Shown here piece by piece: positions 1-10,606 of a stretch of DNA of 64,000 nucleotides. Each line of letters starts with the position of its first letter. Position 1 is the stretch's first letter. The translations under genes were made by a program, and so were the position numbers. Where the stretch lies: positions 55,801,854 to 55,865,853 of the forward strand of contig NC_065536.1 of assembly GCF_932294415.1 (NCBI RefSeq). Direction: 5' to 3'. The notes below the pieces were generated by a model. It did no database searches and was not told where the DNA came from. It saw nothing but the letters and a program-made list of their open reading frames with translations. The DNA comes from Quercus robur (Eukaryota > Streptophyta > Magnoliopsida > Fagales > Fagaceae).

Positions 1-372
1 CTTTTCATGAAACACAAGAAATCCCGTAGTCATTTTCCAAAATTGCTATTTGTAGAACCCAATATCTTGATTGAATCTTAAAGGTAAATTTGCGATAACC
101 CTTTAGCAACAAAAGTGTTGGGGGGGGGGGGGGGCAAATATTGTCTAAAGAAAACAATATAGTGCCTCCAAGTTATTTATTTTCTGCTTGTCTTTTATGT
201 TAATCTTGTTCTTCTACTATTACTTTGTGTAATATCCCCAACAAGTAACAGTTAAGGGTATTTGCTCATTTTTAAAGTTTAGGAAGGAATGAAACTACCC
301 CAAACTTAAAGGGCCCAGTTTTTATTTTTTACTTTTGGTGTAAAATTGTCTTCTTCTTCTTCTTCTTCCTTT

Positions 373-411
<39 letters not shown>

Positions 412-802
412 GCGTGGAAAAAAATAAAAACAAAAAAAACCAGTCAAAGAAAACTATGCGTGAAAAAATGAATTTTGGTTTACCAAATTTGACTAAACCA
501 AAAAATAAAAATAAAAAAAATACTAGAAACACAATAAAATATCGCAACATTTTTACAATACCTCTATTTTAAATTGTGGTGGATCTCAATATTTATTATC
601 TTCCTTGGACCTATAAGAAACTTACATATCAGTAGTTGTGAAAATATTGTACTAACAACAAAATGTCATGACATTATTACAATACAATACCTTTATTTTT
701 TGTTGTGCTAGATTTCAATATGATATTTTATTATATTTTATTTTGACCCATAAGGAATTGACACATATATCACAACATTTTCACAATATCTCTATGTATA
801 CA
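1..802. other. AT-rich intergenic DNA, no gene seen
   Basis: No coding signal was recognised. There is a run of G at about 120-134, a TTC-rich stretch running into a long T tract at about 349-407, and many short sequences built around ACAATATTTTCACAA, which recur near 4.8-5.2 kb. The T tract and A-rich flank explain the lysine/phenylalanine-rich open frame here, which is not a gene. Confidence 0.6.
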
Positions 803-965
803 TTGAACTTACAATGTAAATTTATATTGTAGACACATAAAAATTAGCAATTATTATACATATTTGTAAAATTTGTACAATATTTATCATTTCTTTTACA
901 AATGTGTATAATATTTGTCGTATCTACAATGTGAGCTTAAATTGCAAGCACAAAGTAAACTCGTC
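803..965 (+). repeat. dispersed repeat, copy A
   Basis: This stretch (fragments TTACAATGTAAATTTATATT and AATTTGTACAATATTTATCA) recurs in the same orientation at 5478-5650 and in part at 5805-5925. The copies differ by point changes and small indels. No protein or terminal structure was recognised, so the class is unknown. Confidence 0.6.
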
Positions 966-1224
966 TAGTTGAAAAAGTAAAAGGCAGCTCACCACTTGGC
1001 TCTTTTTATATAGTTAATAGATTTTTTTTTTTTCTTTTTTGTGAGTTTTGAGTCTTTGACCATCTCTTTTTATGTGTTTATCGTTTGTAGTGTTTTTGAG
1101 TTTTAAGATTTTGTCTTTTTGCACTTTTGAGCAGGTCAGTAGACTAGAGCATTAGAACTGGCGTAGGCCCTTTGGCTAAAATGCTAAATTTACCATTAAA
1201 ATATAGTAAAATTAGGTTGCATTA

Positions 1225-2548
1225 GAGCATCCATAATAGTTGAGTTAAAAATTTAGCTATTTAACTTCACCAAAAGTTACTTTATTTATTTTACCTACAC
1301 ACATGCTGCAGCAGTTGATCTATTTTAGCTTTCAACACAATAAAATAATATAAATATCACAATAAAATAATATATCTATTACAATAAAATAATATATTCA
1401 CTACAATAAACAACAATCACATGATAGCAAATAATCGTCTAGTATTAACAAGTAATTTTTTAAACCCCAAATTATACTTATACATTTTTTTTTTTTACTA
1501 AAACAATTTCTCAATCATCATGATAGCAAGTAAATATTCATCTAGTATAACAATAATATTTTGTTTTAACCCCAAATTATATATGGTTTCAAAAAAAAAA
1601 AAAAACCAAATTATATATATACAATTTGATCCCACCCACACGTGCCAAGTCCCTCTACTCTTTCTCATTCACACATGCTGCCTTTCTTCCTTTTCTTTTC
1701 TGGTTCACCTTTTCTTTTCTGGTTCAGACTCAACACGCCGCCCAACTCCCTTGCCTTCTTCTCCCATGTTACTCTCCTTCCATCAACCAAGCCGTCACCG
1801 CTCCAAGATCCTTTTCCCTTTGATTGAACCCAAAAACCCATGCCGCCAAATCCATGCTTTGCACTTCTTCCCCTGACTGAACCCAAAAAGCTTGAAGAAG
1901 TCAAAGCCGCTACCGCCGATATCTAGCAAAGCCGCCGACGATGTCAAAGTCAAAAACCGCCAAATATTTCATCTTTCTCTTCCGATCTGCCGCCGTGGGT
2001 TTTGCCGATGTTTACTCCTTTTTTCTTTTTTTTTCTTTTTTTTTTTCTTTCCTGGTAGTGGTGGGTTTGATGAGTGTGGGTGTGGTTGGGTTTTTGACTA
2101 ATGTGGTGGTGGTGGGGGTTGCCGTGGTGGAGGTGGTGATTGATATTGGTGGTAGTGGGTTTGATAAGTGTGGGTATGGTTGGATTTGTGACTGATGTGG
2201 TGGTGGAGGTAGTGGTAGTAGGGGTTGCCGTGGTCGGAGCTGCTGGGTCTGTGGCGGCATGGGTCAGCGGTGTGGGTCAAGGGGGCGGTAGCGTGAGAGG
2301 TCTGAAAGTTGAGAGAGAGAGACGGAGTGAGAGAGAGAGCAAGTGGCATTATTTTAATCAGGAAGTAGAATAAAATAATTTTTTTTTTTTTTTAGCTCTC
2401 ATGAACAGTGCACATCTATCTATAGATGTGCACTGTAGCAATGGAGCTAAATTTTTTAGATTTAGCTCCACCGCTGGAGCACGATTTTAGTGTTGGAGGA
2501 GCTAAATTTTAGTAATATAACAATATGCCTCCATTGTTGTGAATGCTC
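1225..2548. mobile_element. non-autonomous PIF/Harbinger-like element
   Basis: The 1324-bp segment is flanked on both sides by TTA, the target duplication typical of PIF/Harbinger elements. Its ends are imperfect inverted repeats (left GAGCATCCATAATAG, right complement GAGCATTCACAACAATG). The interior has a pyrimidine-rich part (1620-1860) and a GT-rich part (2055-2330) that give only low-complexity frames; no transposase was seen. It sits inside an older element of similar ends, about 1147-2875, whose left end reads AGAGCATTAG and whose right complement reads AGAGAATCAGCATTAG. Confidence 0.6.
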
Positions 2549-2875
2549 TTAGTGGAGTTAAACCCTTTTTTTTTTTTGCTGCTGTGCTACAGTGCATAGC
2601 CAAAGATGGCTGAGCCTGTGCACTGTATTTAAGATGGTAAAAAAACAATTTATTAAAAGATATATTATTTTATTGTGTTGGTGGTGATGGTTGTTATTTA
2701 TTGTAATAGTTATATTATTTTATTGTGTTGTTTGTGTTATTTTATTATGTTGAATGCTAAAATAAAATCACTAATGTTGGATGTTTTGTAAAATGAGGTG
2801 ATAAAATAGATAAAGTACCTTTTTATGGTATCAAATTGCTAAATTTTTAGCATTACTAATGCTGATTCTCTAAGC

Positions 2876-3275
2876 ATTAACGCTTAAAAAAAAACAATTA
2901 AACAATTGTAAACTAGTAAATTAATATTTGCAAAAAAAGTAAACTAATAAATTAAAGAACGGTAATCAAGTAAAAAGACCTCAACTAATAAATTAAAGTA
3001 TTTTAAGCCATAATAAAGTTTTCTGTATTAGAAGAAAAATATGTTAAATGAACTTATAGCATATTTTTTATTCTTTTGTTAGAAAATCATGTAGGTTGCA
3101 AGATTCATCTTCTACCTAAAATTTATCTTTTAAATATGCTTGACGTGAATAATCTTCCATTAAACCTTGTGCACCAAGTTTCAACAATACTTTTTTACCT
3201 ACATGTATTTTCATAACACTTAAATAATATTATTAAAATAACATTACCAAACAGAGCTTATATAATTTATATCTC
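2876..3275. other. AT-rich intergenic DNA
   Basis: Nothing coding or repeat-like was recognised. The stretch ends at the weak gene-like region that follows. Confidence 0.5.
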
Positions 3276-3360
3276 TTGTTGACCCGGACAAATATCCTGA
3301 AGCCGATATATATATATATACTGTCATTAATTAATGCAATATTTTGCATTTTCTTTTCCT

Positions 3361-4207
3361 TCCGTTGTCTTCGTCGCCACATAGACTGCCCCAGGCTCTC
3401 AGGCCCCATGGCTGGGAAACTTTTGCTAGCTCTCATTGCTGACATCATTTGGCGACTCCCCATTGCTAACATCCCTCGGCCAGGTCCCATTGATGGCATC
3501 CTTAGGCGAGTCCCCATGGCTGACATCGTTGGATTGATTTTAAGAAGTCTGAACGAGGTGCTGGAAAGTATGGAAAATGACCACGGAGTTCGACGTAGGA
3601 AAATTCTTTTCCTTCTTGCTATCTTGTTTGCTTGTTCGTGATATATTTATTCAATTAACTTACTATCATGTACAGGTGGGGGTGGTTTCTTTAGGAGGAT
3701 AAATACCTTAAAAGTGTAATTTTCGCTGCTCATTTTAGGCAAAGTTATGTAGCTGAGGCTTATCAGGGACGTGGAGAAAGAATCAGGAATGAGCACCATC
3801 GGTCGATGGCGCGTTTGCTTCACGAGTTAAGAGAAAGCGATTATAGGTGTCGTGAGGCATTACACGATCCACGACTTCGTTTGGAGTTGGTGGGAAACAG
3901 GCGCATCCGCCGCCGCGCTCAACGTCGCTGGATTCAAGCAAAAGGCCACTTGGAGTTATGCATCCGGAAGTTGATACGTGAAGCTTTGCTATATCATCTG
4001 ATCTGTGAAATTGAAAAGGAGCACGGTCGCTCATTTGAATTTTCCGTTGTGTCTAGAGAAATCGATGTAATAGTGATCGAAGTGATGATTACTCTTTTTC
4101 CTTATTTCTTATTCATGGTGACCTCATGCATAGATCTCGTCGGGAGGTTTCAGCATTACGACGTATTTCCCGAAATCCAGGACGGCGACAGACCAAGGAA
4201 GTACAGG
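3361..4207 (+). CDS. possible gene of unknown function, broken or spliced
   Basis: This is the only other part of the left half with higher GC and non-repetitive codon-like composition. An open frame runs 3276-3641; within it, about 3433-3535 holds four imperfect 27-30 bp tandem repeats around CCCATTGCTGACATC, giving a repeated Pro-(Ile/Met)-Ala-Asp-Ile pattern. After an acceptor-like TTTTAG at about 3738, a second open stretch runs to about 4040 and is rich in Arg, Glu and Leu (for example RLLHELRESDYRCREAL). A further Arg-rich piece at 4127-4207, in another frame, ends at a donor-like CAG/GTATTA. I recognise no family. The frames do not join simply, so it may be a multi-exon gene read incompletely or a pseudogene. 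Start and end are uncertain. Confidence 0.3.
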
Positions 4208-4984
4208 TATTATTTCTTTATTTTAATACCTACGATCTCTTCTTTCTTTCTTTTTTCTCCTAATTTTTTTAAGTAATTGTGAGGCTGATTCTAACCAATG
4301 AAGATTCTTGGAGTCTGGTCTTCTGGTATATTCTCACTGGCTAGGTTCTTATTTTGTATTTTAATTCCTATAAATCAAATAAAAAAATCAATGTTTTTTA
4401 GATAATAAATAAAAAATCTTATATTATCATTCCAACTTTTTAAGAATTACTACTATCTAAAACTCAAAATACAAGAAGAAATTTTTAGGATGTTAAAATG
4501 TAGTGGAAGTAATCTAGACATCAAGAAAATATTTTAAAAATCATAAGCCTTCATTAAGGTTTAATTGAAAGAATAACCATATCACATATTTGTTATTTCC
4601 CAAAATATTAAAAGAAAAATTGTTTGATTTTAAAGTTTAAGAAGGAATTGTAAACTACTTCAAACATAAGGGATGAAAAGTGTTTTTTTCTTAAGTTTTT
4701 GTTTTGTGTGTAAAACTATGTTTTTACTTAAAATGGTGTGCAAAGAAAAAAATACAATAAGTCAACCTAAGAAAATTGTATGTGAAACAATGAATTTTGG
4801 CTCAAAAAAGCTAACTAAACCAACAAAAAATTTATAAAATCACAACAGAATGACACAATATTTTCATAATAATTTTATAATTTTATAGTTTTGTTATTTT
4901 TTATTTTGACTTATAAAGATTTGACAGTTCAACAATTTTGAAAATATTGTGACGACAATAAGATGTCTTAAAATTTTCAAAAAA
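4208..4984. other. AT-rich intergenic DNA
   Basis: No gene was recognised. The part from about 4620 resembles 240-700 loosely in word content and order (an A/T-rich repeat with CACAATATTTTCA), which suggests an old dispersed repeat. Confidence 0.5.
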
Positions 4985-5165
4985 AAAAAAAAATGCTATG
5001 TCTACAACGTTTTCACAACAAATCATAAATAATAGGTTGTTACAGGTTGTTATTGGTGGGTAAAAAAATAGTTTCATTAGTAAGTTTAAATTAGAACCAT
5101 AATAATTTACTATTTATGATTTGTTATGAAAGTGTTGTGAAAAATATTGTGAGTGTAGCACTTCT
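4985..5165. mobile_element. small inverted-repeat MITE, copy 1
   Basis: The ends are inverted repeats: the left has GCTATGTCTACAACGTTTTC and the right complement begins GTGCTACACTCACAATATTT. The middle also folds back (ATAAATAATAGGTTGTTA against TAATTTACTATTTATGAT). A relative lies at 60243-60415. No target duplication could be fixed. Confidence 0.5.
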
Positions 5166-5477
5166 TTTTTCACAATACCTTTATTTTTAATTGTGGTTGG
5201 TTCCAGTATGATATTTTAATATTTTATTTTGACTTATAAGAAATTAACACCTCAACAATTGTGAATTGTGCCAATTTGTTGTGTTAATATTTTATTATAA
5301 TATGAAATAATGCGAATTGGACAAACCAAAAATAATGTAGCACATCTATTGCAGCTTTACTCATTAAAAAAAAAAAAAAATAGTGGCCAGCGAAACAGTG
5401 AAGATTGAACAAACCAAAACTATTATAGTAAGCTATTATAGCTTTTCCCATTGACTCTTTTTATATATAAAAATATA

Positions 5478-5650
5478 CATTGTACTTATAATGTAAATTT
5501 ATATTGTAAACGTATAAAAATTGGTGAATGTTGCACATATTTGCAAAATTTGTACAATATTTATCATTTTTGTTCTGCAAATGTATATAATATTTGCCAC
5601 TTTTTATGTTTAGACAATATAAACTTATATTACAAGTACAAAGTAAATAT
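5478..5650 (+). repeat. dispersed repeat, copy B
   Basis: Same repeat as at 803-965, about three-quarters or more identical by eye. A third, truncated copy follows at 5805-5925, so this neighbourhood holds a partial tandem array of the unit. Confidence 0.6.
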
Positions 5651-5804
5651 ATAAAGATCGTTAAATAAATAAATAAATAAAAAACAAAAACAAGCTCAAA
5701 CCAAATTGGCGAACTTGAAGAAAAAAAAAGGAAAAGGAAAAAGGGTAGCTCACTAAACCAAAATTACTGGTCATGAGCCTATTGGCTCTTTTTATATATA
5801 GATT

Positions 5805-5925
5805 GTAAACACATAAAAATTGGCAAATGTTGTACACATTTGCAAAATTTGTACAATATTTATTAATTTTTTTATTTTTTATTTATTTTGTGTGTGTGTG
5901 TGTGTGCAAATATTTGCCATTTAGT
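5805..5925 (+). repeat. dispersed repeat, copy C (partial)
   Basis: Repeats the words TTGTAAACACATAAAAATTGG and TTGCAAAATTTGTACAATA of copy B, then is interrupted by T-rich sequence and a (GT)n tract at about 5890-5906. Confidence 0.5.
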
Positions 5926-6913
5926 TTAGGTGACATTTCGAGAATTTATTTTAGATGGGAGTAAATCCCATTAAAGCTATAATAGGTTTGTCATCTATCC
6001 TAGAATAATAAACGAAAAGCCCATCATCACCAGAGAAAATTGAAAAAAAGAAAAAAAAAAGAAAAAAAAAAAAGACATGAAAGATGCCTCTGTTTTCTTT
6101 TGGTTCGGATGGTTGTTCTTAGGGTTGATTAGCATGGATTGTCCATAACCTAAATTATGAGTGAGATAGTCCTTACATGTTTTGAGACATGTTTAGTCAC
6201 TTAGAACTTAGAAATTTGAGGTCCTCTCTTTTTTAATGGACTTGGAAGATTGTTTAATATACTGGGGGTTGAGTTTTGATGTTACAAATGCAATTCTTTG
6301 GTTTTAGATGATATGAGTTAATGGATTGACTGAATTAGACATGACAATCTTATAAATTTTGTAGAACACAATGTTTGTGGTATTATTGAATTAATTGGAC
6401 CAGTGACCTATACTTTGATTGGATGTTTCGATAGGTTTGGGGTAGCAAGAGAGATTATTTTGAAATAGTATTGCATATAGAAATTATAGTCAATTTTAGT
6501 ACTCTTTTTTTATATTGACAGATGGTTAATGATTATAAAGTTTTTTTTTTTTTTTTTTTTTTTTTTGGTGAGAATCAGATTATAAAGTTGCTTTATACTC
6601 TATAAGTTCTAGGTTGTTGAGAGAAAATTTCTGCAAGGTAAAAAAAAGAAAAGGGTTTGAGACATTTTAATATTTTATGGACTTTTCCCATCTACCCGAT
6701 GTATACTTTGATTATAATAATTAATTAATTATCAGGAACCCGCTTCTTTCAACGAGTTCAGCCCAAGTGTCATATGGAGTTTAAAGTTGAATTAAAATTT
6801 TGCTCAATTGCAAAAATAATTTATATGATTGAGATATGATTGAGGTGTTCTATGAAATGGACATTATATTAGTGTTCGGTTGGCTATTTAAAACTTTAGA
6901 ATTTCCAGTTTAT
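5926..6913. other. intergenic DNA
   Basis: No coding region was recognised. It contains A-rich tracts near 6040-6074 and a T tract at about 6541-6566. Confidence 0.5.
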
Positions 6914-6927
6914 AACTCTGAGGAAGG

Positions 6928-7094
6928 GTGAGTTCCAGTTAGCTCAACTGATAAAATTTCTGATGGTTGTATAAGAGATCTGGGGTTCAATCCCTGCCTA
7001 CACAAAAAACTGATTGGTGTCTTAGTGTGATGAGAAAGAGCTATCATCAGGAGCGGACGCCATAGGTTAAAAACTCTCTCAAAAAAAAAAAAAA
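6928..7094 (+). mobile_element. tRNA-derived SINE, full length
   Basis: A 167-bp element has both internal RNA polymerase III boxes: A box TAGCTCAACTG at 6940-6950 and B box GGTTCAATCCC at 6984-6994. It ends in a poly-A tail. It is bounded by a perfect 14-bp target duplication, AACTCTGAGGAAGG, at 6914-6927 and 7095-7108. Intact boxes and perfect duplications point to a young insertion. A diverged relative is at 51494-51657. Confidence 0.9.
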
Positions 7095-7108
7095 AACTCT
7101 GAGGAAGG

Positions 7109-8052
7109 AAAAGTCTATACATAAAGTGGGAAATAGTTTTGAACTTATAATCGAATGTAGACATTACTTAATCTTGCGTTACAGAATTAGTTAGATGTCA
7201 GAGCATAATGATTTATGATGAACTTTGATTTTGTAGATTTTCTTTTATTATAATTTTTGGAGACTCCTTCAACATTTTGATTTATTGGAGATTATTTATT
7301 GCGGAATTATCATTTTAACAGGATTTATTTTGAACGAATAGGCCTTGAATTTTTTTTTTTCTTTCATTGTAGAAGAAACTGAAAGAATTTATTTATTTAT
7401 TTATTATTTTTGGAGGAAAAAGAAACTGAAAGAACTAATTATATGTATTTGAAGGATATTCTTTTCATAGTTTAGTAATCCTTATACTATGATAGATGAG
7501 TAAGAACATTTTTTTAGAGAGCTACAAACTAGTTCTTTCAGTTTGTGCAGATTGGTAACCTTTCAGAGGACTGAATTTCTAAAGTTGGGGAGATTGTAAA
7601 TTTTGTAATATCCAGTCCCAAAAAATATACAATAAAAATAAGGGGTTTTTTTTTTAGGAACAACTTTGTAATTTTGATAATGGGACTATTAATTTGAGGG
7701 TCATGTTAACGGGTGCCTTTAGGGCAATTGTTAACAAATTATTTTAGGAAAATTTTGACATAATTTTTATGGAAAATAGAAAAAGCTGTGGAAACATTAA
7801 TTGTTTTTTTTTTTTTTTTTTTTTTTTTAAAGTTCCTAAAATGGTTTACTAAAAAATGCTCATAGGCATTTCCCTATATTTATACCCTTGTTGGAAACAG
7901 TAGCCCCTAAGATTAATTAGTGTTTTTGCGTCGTACACCTAAGGATTTTTGTGAGAAAGTTGTCATGTGATTGTGTGATAATAATTGAATAATGAGCAGA
8001 AGAAGCGTGAAAAAGAGAGCATATACAAAAGTTTATATGGTTCGGCCTAAGT
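7109..8052. other. intergenic DNA
   Basis: No gene was seen. There are T tracts at 7645 and 7806-7829, and a TTTA repeat at about 7389-7403. Confidence 0.5.
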
Positions 8053-8518
8053 TAGGGGTGTGCATGGATTGGGTTGAAAAAACCCAACCCAACCCAACTC
8101 ACTTGGATCGGGTTGAACTCACAGGTTTGATAGTTTTTTTTTTTTTTTTTAATTGAGTAGTAAAATAATAAATTTATAAGATTAATAACAAAAAACAAAT
8201 TTACTAATCAAACTTGAGTATAATACTAAATCAATATAAACTATTTGATTAGTGCATCAAACCAACACAAATATCAGTAGATTTATAATCATATAAACCT
8301 ATTGGTAATTCATCAAACCAAAATAATAAATAATAAAACCATTTATATATATATATATATATATTAAAAATAGGTTGGTCGGGTTGGGATAGATGGATTT
8401 GAGAATCTGCCATTCCACACCCGACCCAACCCAACCTCTAAAAACTGTCCCAATCTATCAAATTAGGTTATATTGGGTCAATTTTGGCGGATTGGGGGGT
8501 TGGCTCTGCACACCCCCA
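8053..8518. mobile_element. hAT-like non-autonomous element
   Basis: The left end TAGGGGTGTGCATGG and the complement of the right end TGGGGGTGTGCAGAG form a hAT-type terminal repeat. Subterminal regions are rich in AACCCAACCC / GGGTTGGG words. An (AT)n tract lies at about 8346-8364. The flanks show no matching 8-bp duplication, so the ends may be decayed. No transposase. Confidence 0.5.
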
Positions 8519-9129
8519 CCATGAGAAAGCCCTTGATGATTAGTACATATTATATTAAGTACTTGTGTTACAATGAAGGGTTTATATATTAAAGAATATT
8601 TGTCTAATTCAAAGCTAACCATAACTAACCTAAGGTTAATATGTTTGTTCTACAAGTATATGAGTCTACAGGTCACAGGTATAGGTCACATGTATAGGTC
8701 CTTTTGCTAGAGTGCACCAGGTGTAAAGCTGATTTGCAGCTTGTTTTTCCTATTTGTATTGGATGGTTGTTAGTTGGGCTTGATGTCTTGGTTTTTGACG
8801 GTTATTTGGTGGGTTGCAGGTGGTTTTTGTTGCTTGTTGAGTTGTTGTGGTTGTTCACTTGTTTGGAGCGTTGTTGAATATCTAGTTTCTGTCTGATGAA
8901 AGTCTATTATTCATTATTTAAAAAAAAAAAAAATTCTATCATTGATTTATTTGGTTGTGCATGCACAAATTTATGCGTGGTTTGAATTTAATTTCTTAAC
9001 AAAATTCTACTTTTATAATTTTATTGTGTTAATGTTATGCCCTTATGACACACATCAACAAAACTCTATTTTAATAATTTTAGGAAAATGTTAATAAATG
9101 CTCTAAAAGTATTGGTTTATTAGAAACTA
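8519..9129. other. intergenic DNA with a possible retroelement tail
   Basis: The GT-rich stretch from about 8700 running into an A tract at 8919-8933 resembles the 3' untranslated tail of a plant LINE, but no coding part remains. Otherwise nothing was recognised. Confidence 0.35.
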
Positions 9130-9138
9130 TTTTTAGAA

Positions 9139-10043
9139 GGCGTAAATGCACTTTTAGTCCCTACATTTTGACGTTTTTCCATTTTAGTCCCTACATTTTA
9201 TTTTTTCCACTTTTAGTCCCTAAAACCAATTTACGCTTTCCGTTTTAGTCCTTAAAGCCTCATTCCGTCACCTAACTAACGGAGAAACTGACGGATGAAT
9301 AAAATTTTTTTTTTTTTTTTTCATGTTGGACAATAAAATAATAATTTTTTATTATTATTGACTAACTTTTCTTCAAAACGTTAAAACCCATGTCTGAATC
9401 GGCTGATCGATTCCTTGTACCACTTCTGCCGCCTTCTTTTTTTCCTTCTTTCTTCTTCTCCCCCTCTCTACAGCTTCAGCAGAAAGGGTATTAAGAGACA
9501 CGTATCACAAGTTGAGTGTTGGCTCTTTTCCTCGTGTTTTTGCTAGCCTTTGCAATCGAGGTGTTGTCCATCTTGCCCGATGTCAAGCCTACAAGCCGAA
9601 TCCCATGCTGGGCGCCTTGACTTAAACCATCATATATACTTGTCGCATGGTTTTTGCTTACTTAGTCATGCTCTCTGTCATGTCCTTCAACCTTGGAATC
9701 TTCATAGCCGCCCTGGCTTCCATTTCTAACAGGTACCCGAAATATACAAAAGCATAAACCAAATTATTCACCAACAAGCACATCCCAATATTTCCAATCC
9801 TCATATAATCCTATATCTGGAAAACAACACACACACAGTGAACAAAAAATAGGGAACTGTAGGGAAAACACGAAGAAAAGAGTGAACCTAGGCCGAATGG
9901 AGTGGGTGTCGATCAATTTTGGTCGGATGAAGGAGCCATGTAGGTGATGAGGTGTGCTCTGTTTTGGGTTATATGGAACAGGGGCTGAAATACTTTTGGT
10001 TTTGGGGGTAAAAACATGAAGAGGTCGTGTGCATGTAGAAAAC
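9139..10043 (+). repeat. left arm of the long inverted repeat
   Basis: This 905-bp arm is the reverse complement of 10607-11510 apart from scattered substitutions and single-base indels. A transcript through both arms would fold into a near-perfect hairpin. Confidence 0.9.
9519..9733 (+). pseudogene. COPT/Ctr copper transporter fragment, left arm
   Basis: The frame reads LALFLVFLLAFAIEVLSIL at the first retained membrane segment. After the loop, a one-base deletion (AAGCCGAAT here, AAGCACGAAT in the other arm) shifts the frame, and a CAA-to-TAA change adds a stop. The downstream part still encodes AYLVMLSVMSFNLGIF, which contains the MxxxM copper-binding motif of the second membrane helix of Ctr transporters. 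The GxxxG-bearing third helix is missing: homology ends just after the IAALA stretch, followed by AACAG/GTACCC, which looks like a captured splice donor. Confidence 0.8.
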
Positions 10044-10606
10044 ATAATAGTTGAATACCTCAACTGTGGCCATTTGGGCTGCAAAAACTGAAAGTAAAAG
10101 AAAACTTGAAGAGAGAGAATTGAAAGAGGTGAAATATATGAGTAACAAAGGAATGAGAAAGAGTGCTTGTGAGTGAGGAGCTGACCAATGTGAGAGCTAT
10201 ATATAGAGATGGTGTAGAGAATACTAGAAATAATAAAAGGAAATGGGAGTGAGATTAGTGTGAGCGCCCCTGAAGAATCTTTGGCAAGAAGACACCTCAC
10301 GTCACTGACACAAATTAAAAGACATTTGGTAAGTCTAGCTGTGAATGTTTTTCTTTTGTTTTTTTAAAGAATAAAAGTATTTTTAGATAAGTATTTTTTT
10401 TTCTTCATTATCAATAGCTTTGTACACCATTATTTGTATAAGCCAAATGGTGGAGGCCATAACTCACATCGGTATCGTATCTTATAAGTGGGTTTCTCTG
10501 TGTTTTGTAAGGTGGGACATCATCAGTACTGGCTATATATCATGCATCCATGCACATAAAAAAAATTGGAATGAATGAAAGTGTAAGTAGAAGAAAATAA
10601 ATTTAC
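10044..10606. other. spacer of the fold-back element
   Basis: Non-palindromic 563 bp between the arms. The left third holds the captured promoter and first exon on the minus strand. The right part (about 10465-10490) contains CTCACATCGG followed by TTATAAG, a relative of the USE/TATA module described at 26808. Confidence 0.7.
10057..10210 (-). promoter_or_regulatory. captured promoter, 5' UTR and first exon start
   Basis: On the minus strand a TATATATAG box lies at about 10197-10207, followed by a CT-rich leader with polymerase II character, then AAATGGCC at the start codon (10071-10073) in a good plant context. The five codons read Met-Ala-Thr-Val-Glu, followed at 10057-10058 by a donor-like GT (GAG/GTATTC). 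This looks like the 5' end of a host gene acquired by the transposon; the source gene cannot be named from five residues. It points toward the left arm. Confidence 0.5.

Noticed and set aside
329..550. Open frame of Phe/Lys-rich sequence
   Set aside because: It is read through T and A tracts and has no family resemblance.
9764..10300. 178-codon open frame on the minus strand
   Set aside because: It runs through the arm and spacer of the fold-back transposon, across the captured leader, in a frame unrelated to the Met-Ala-Thr-Val-Glu start; the counterpart in the other arm is not conserved as a full frame.
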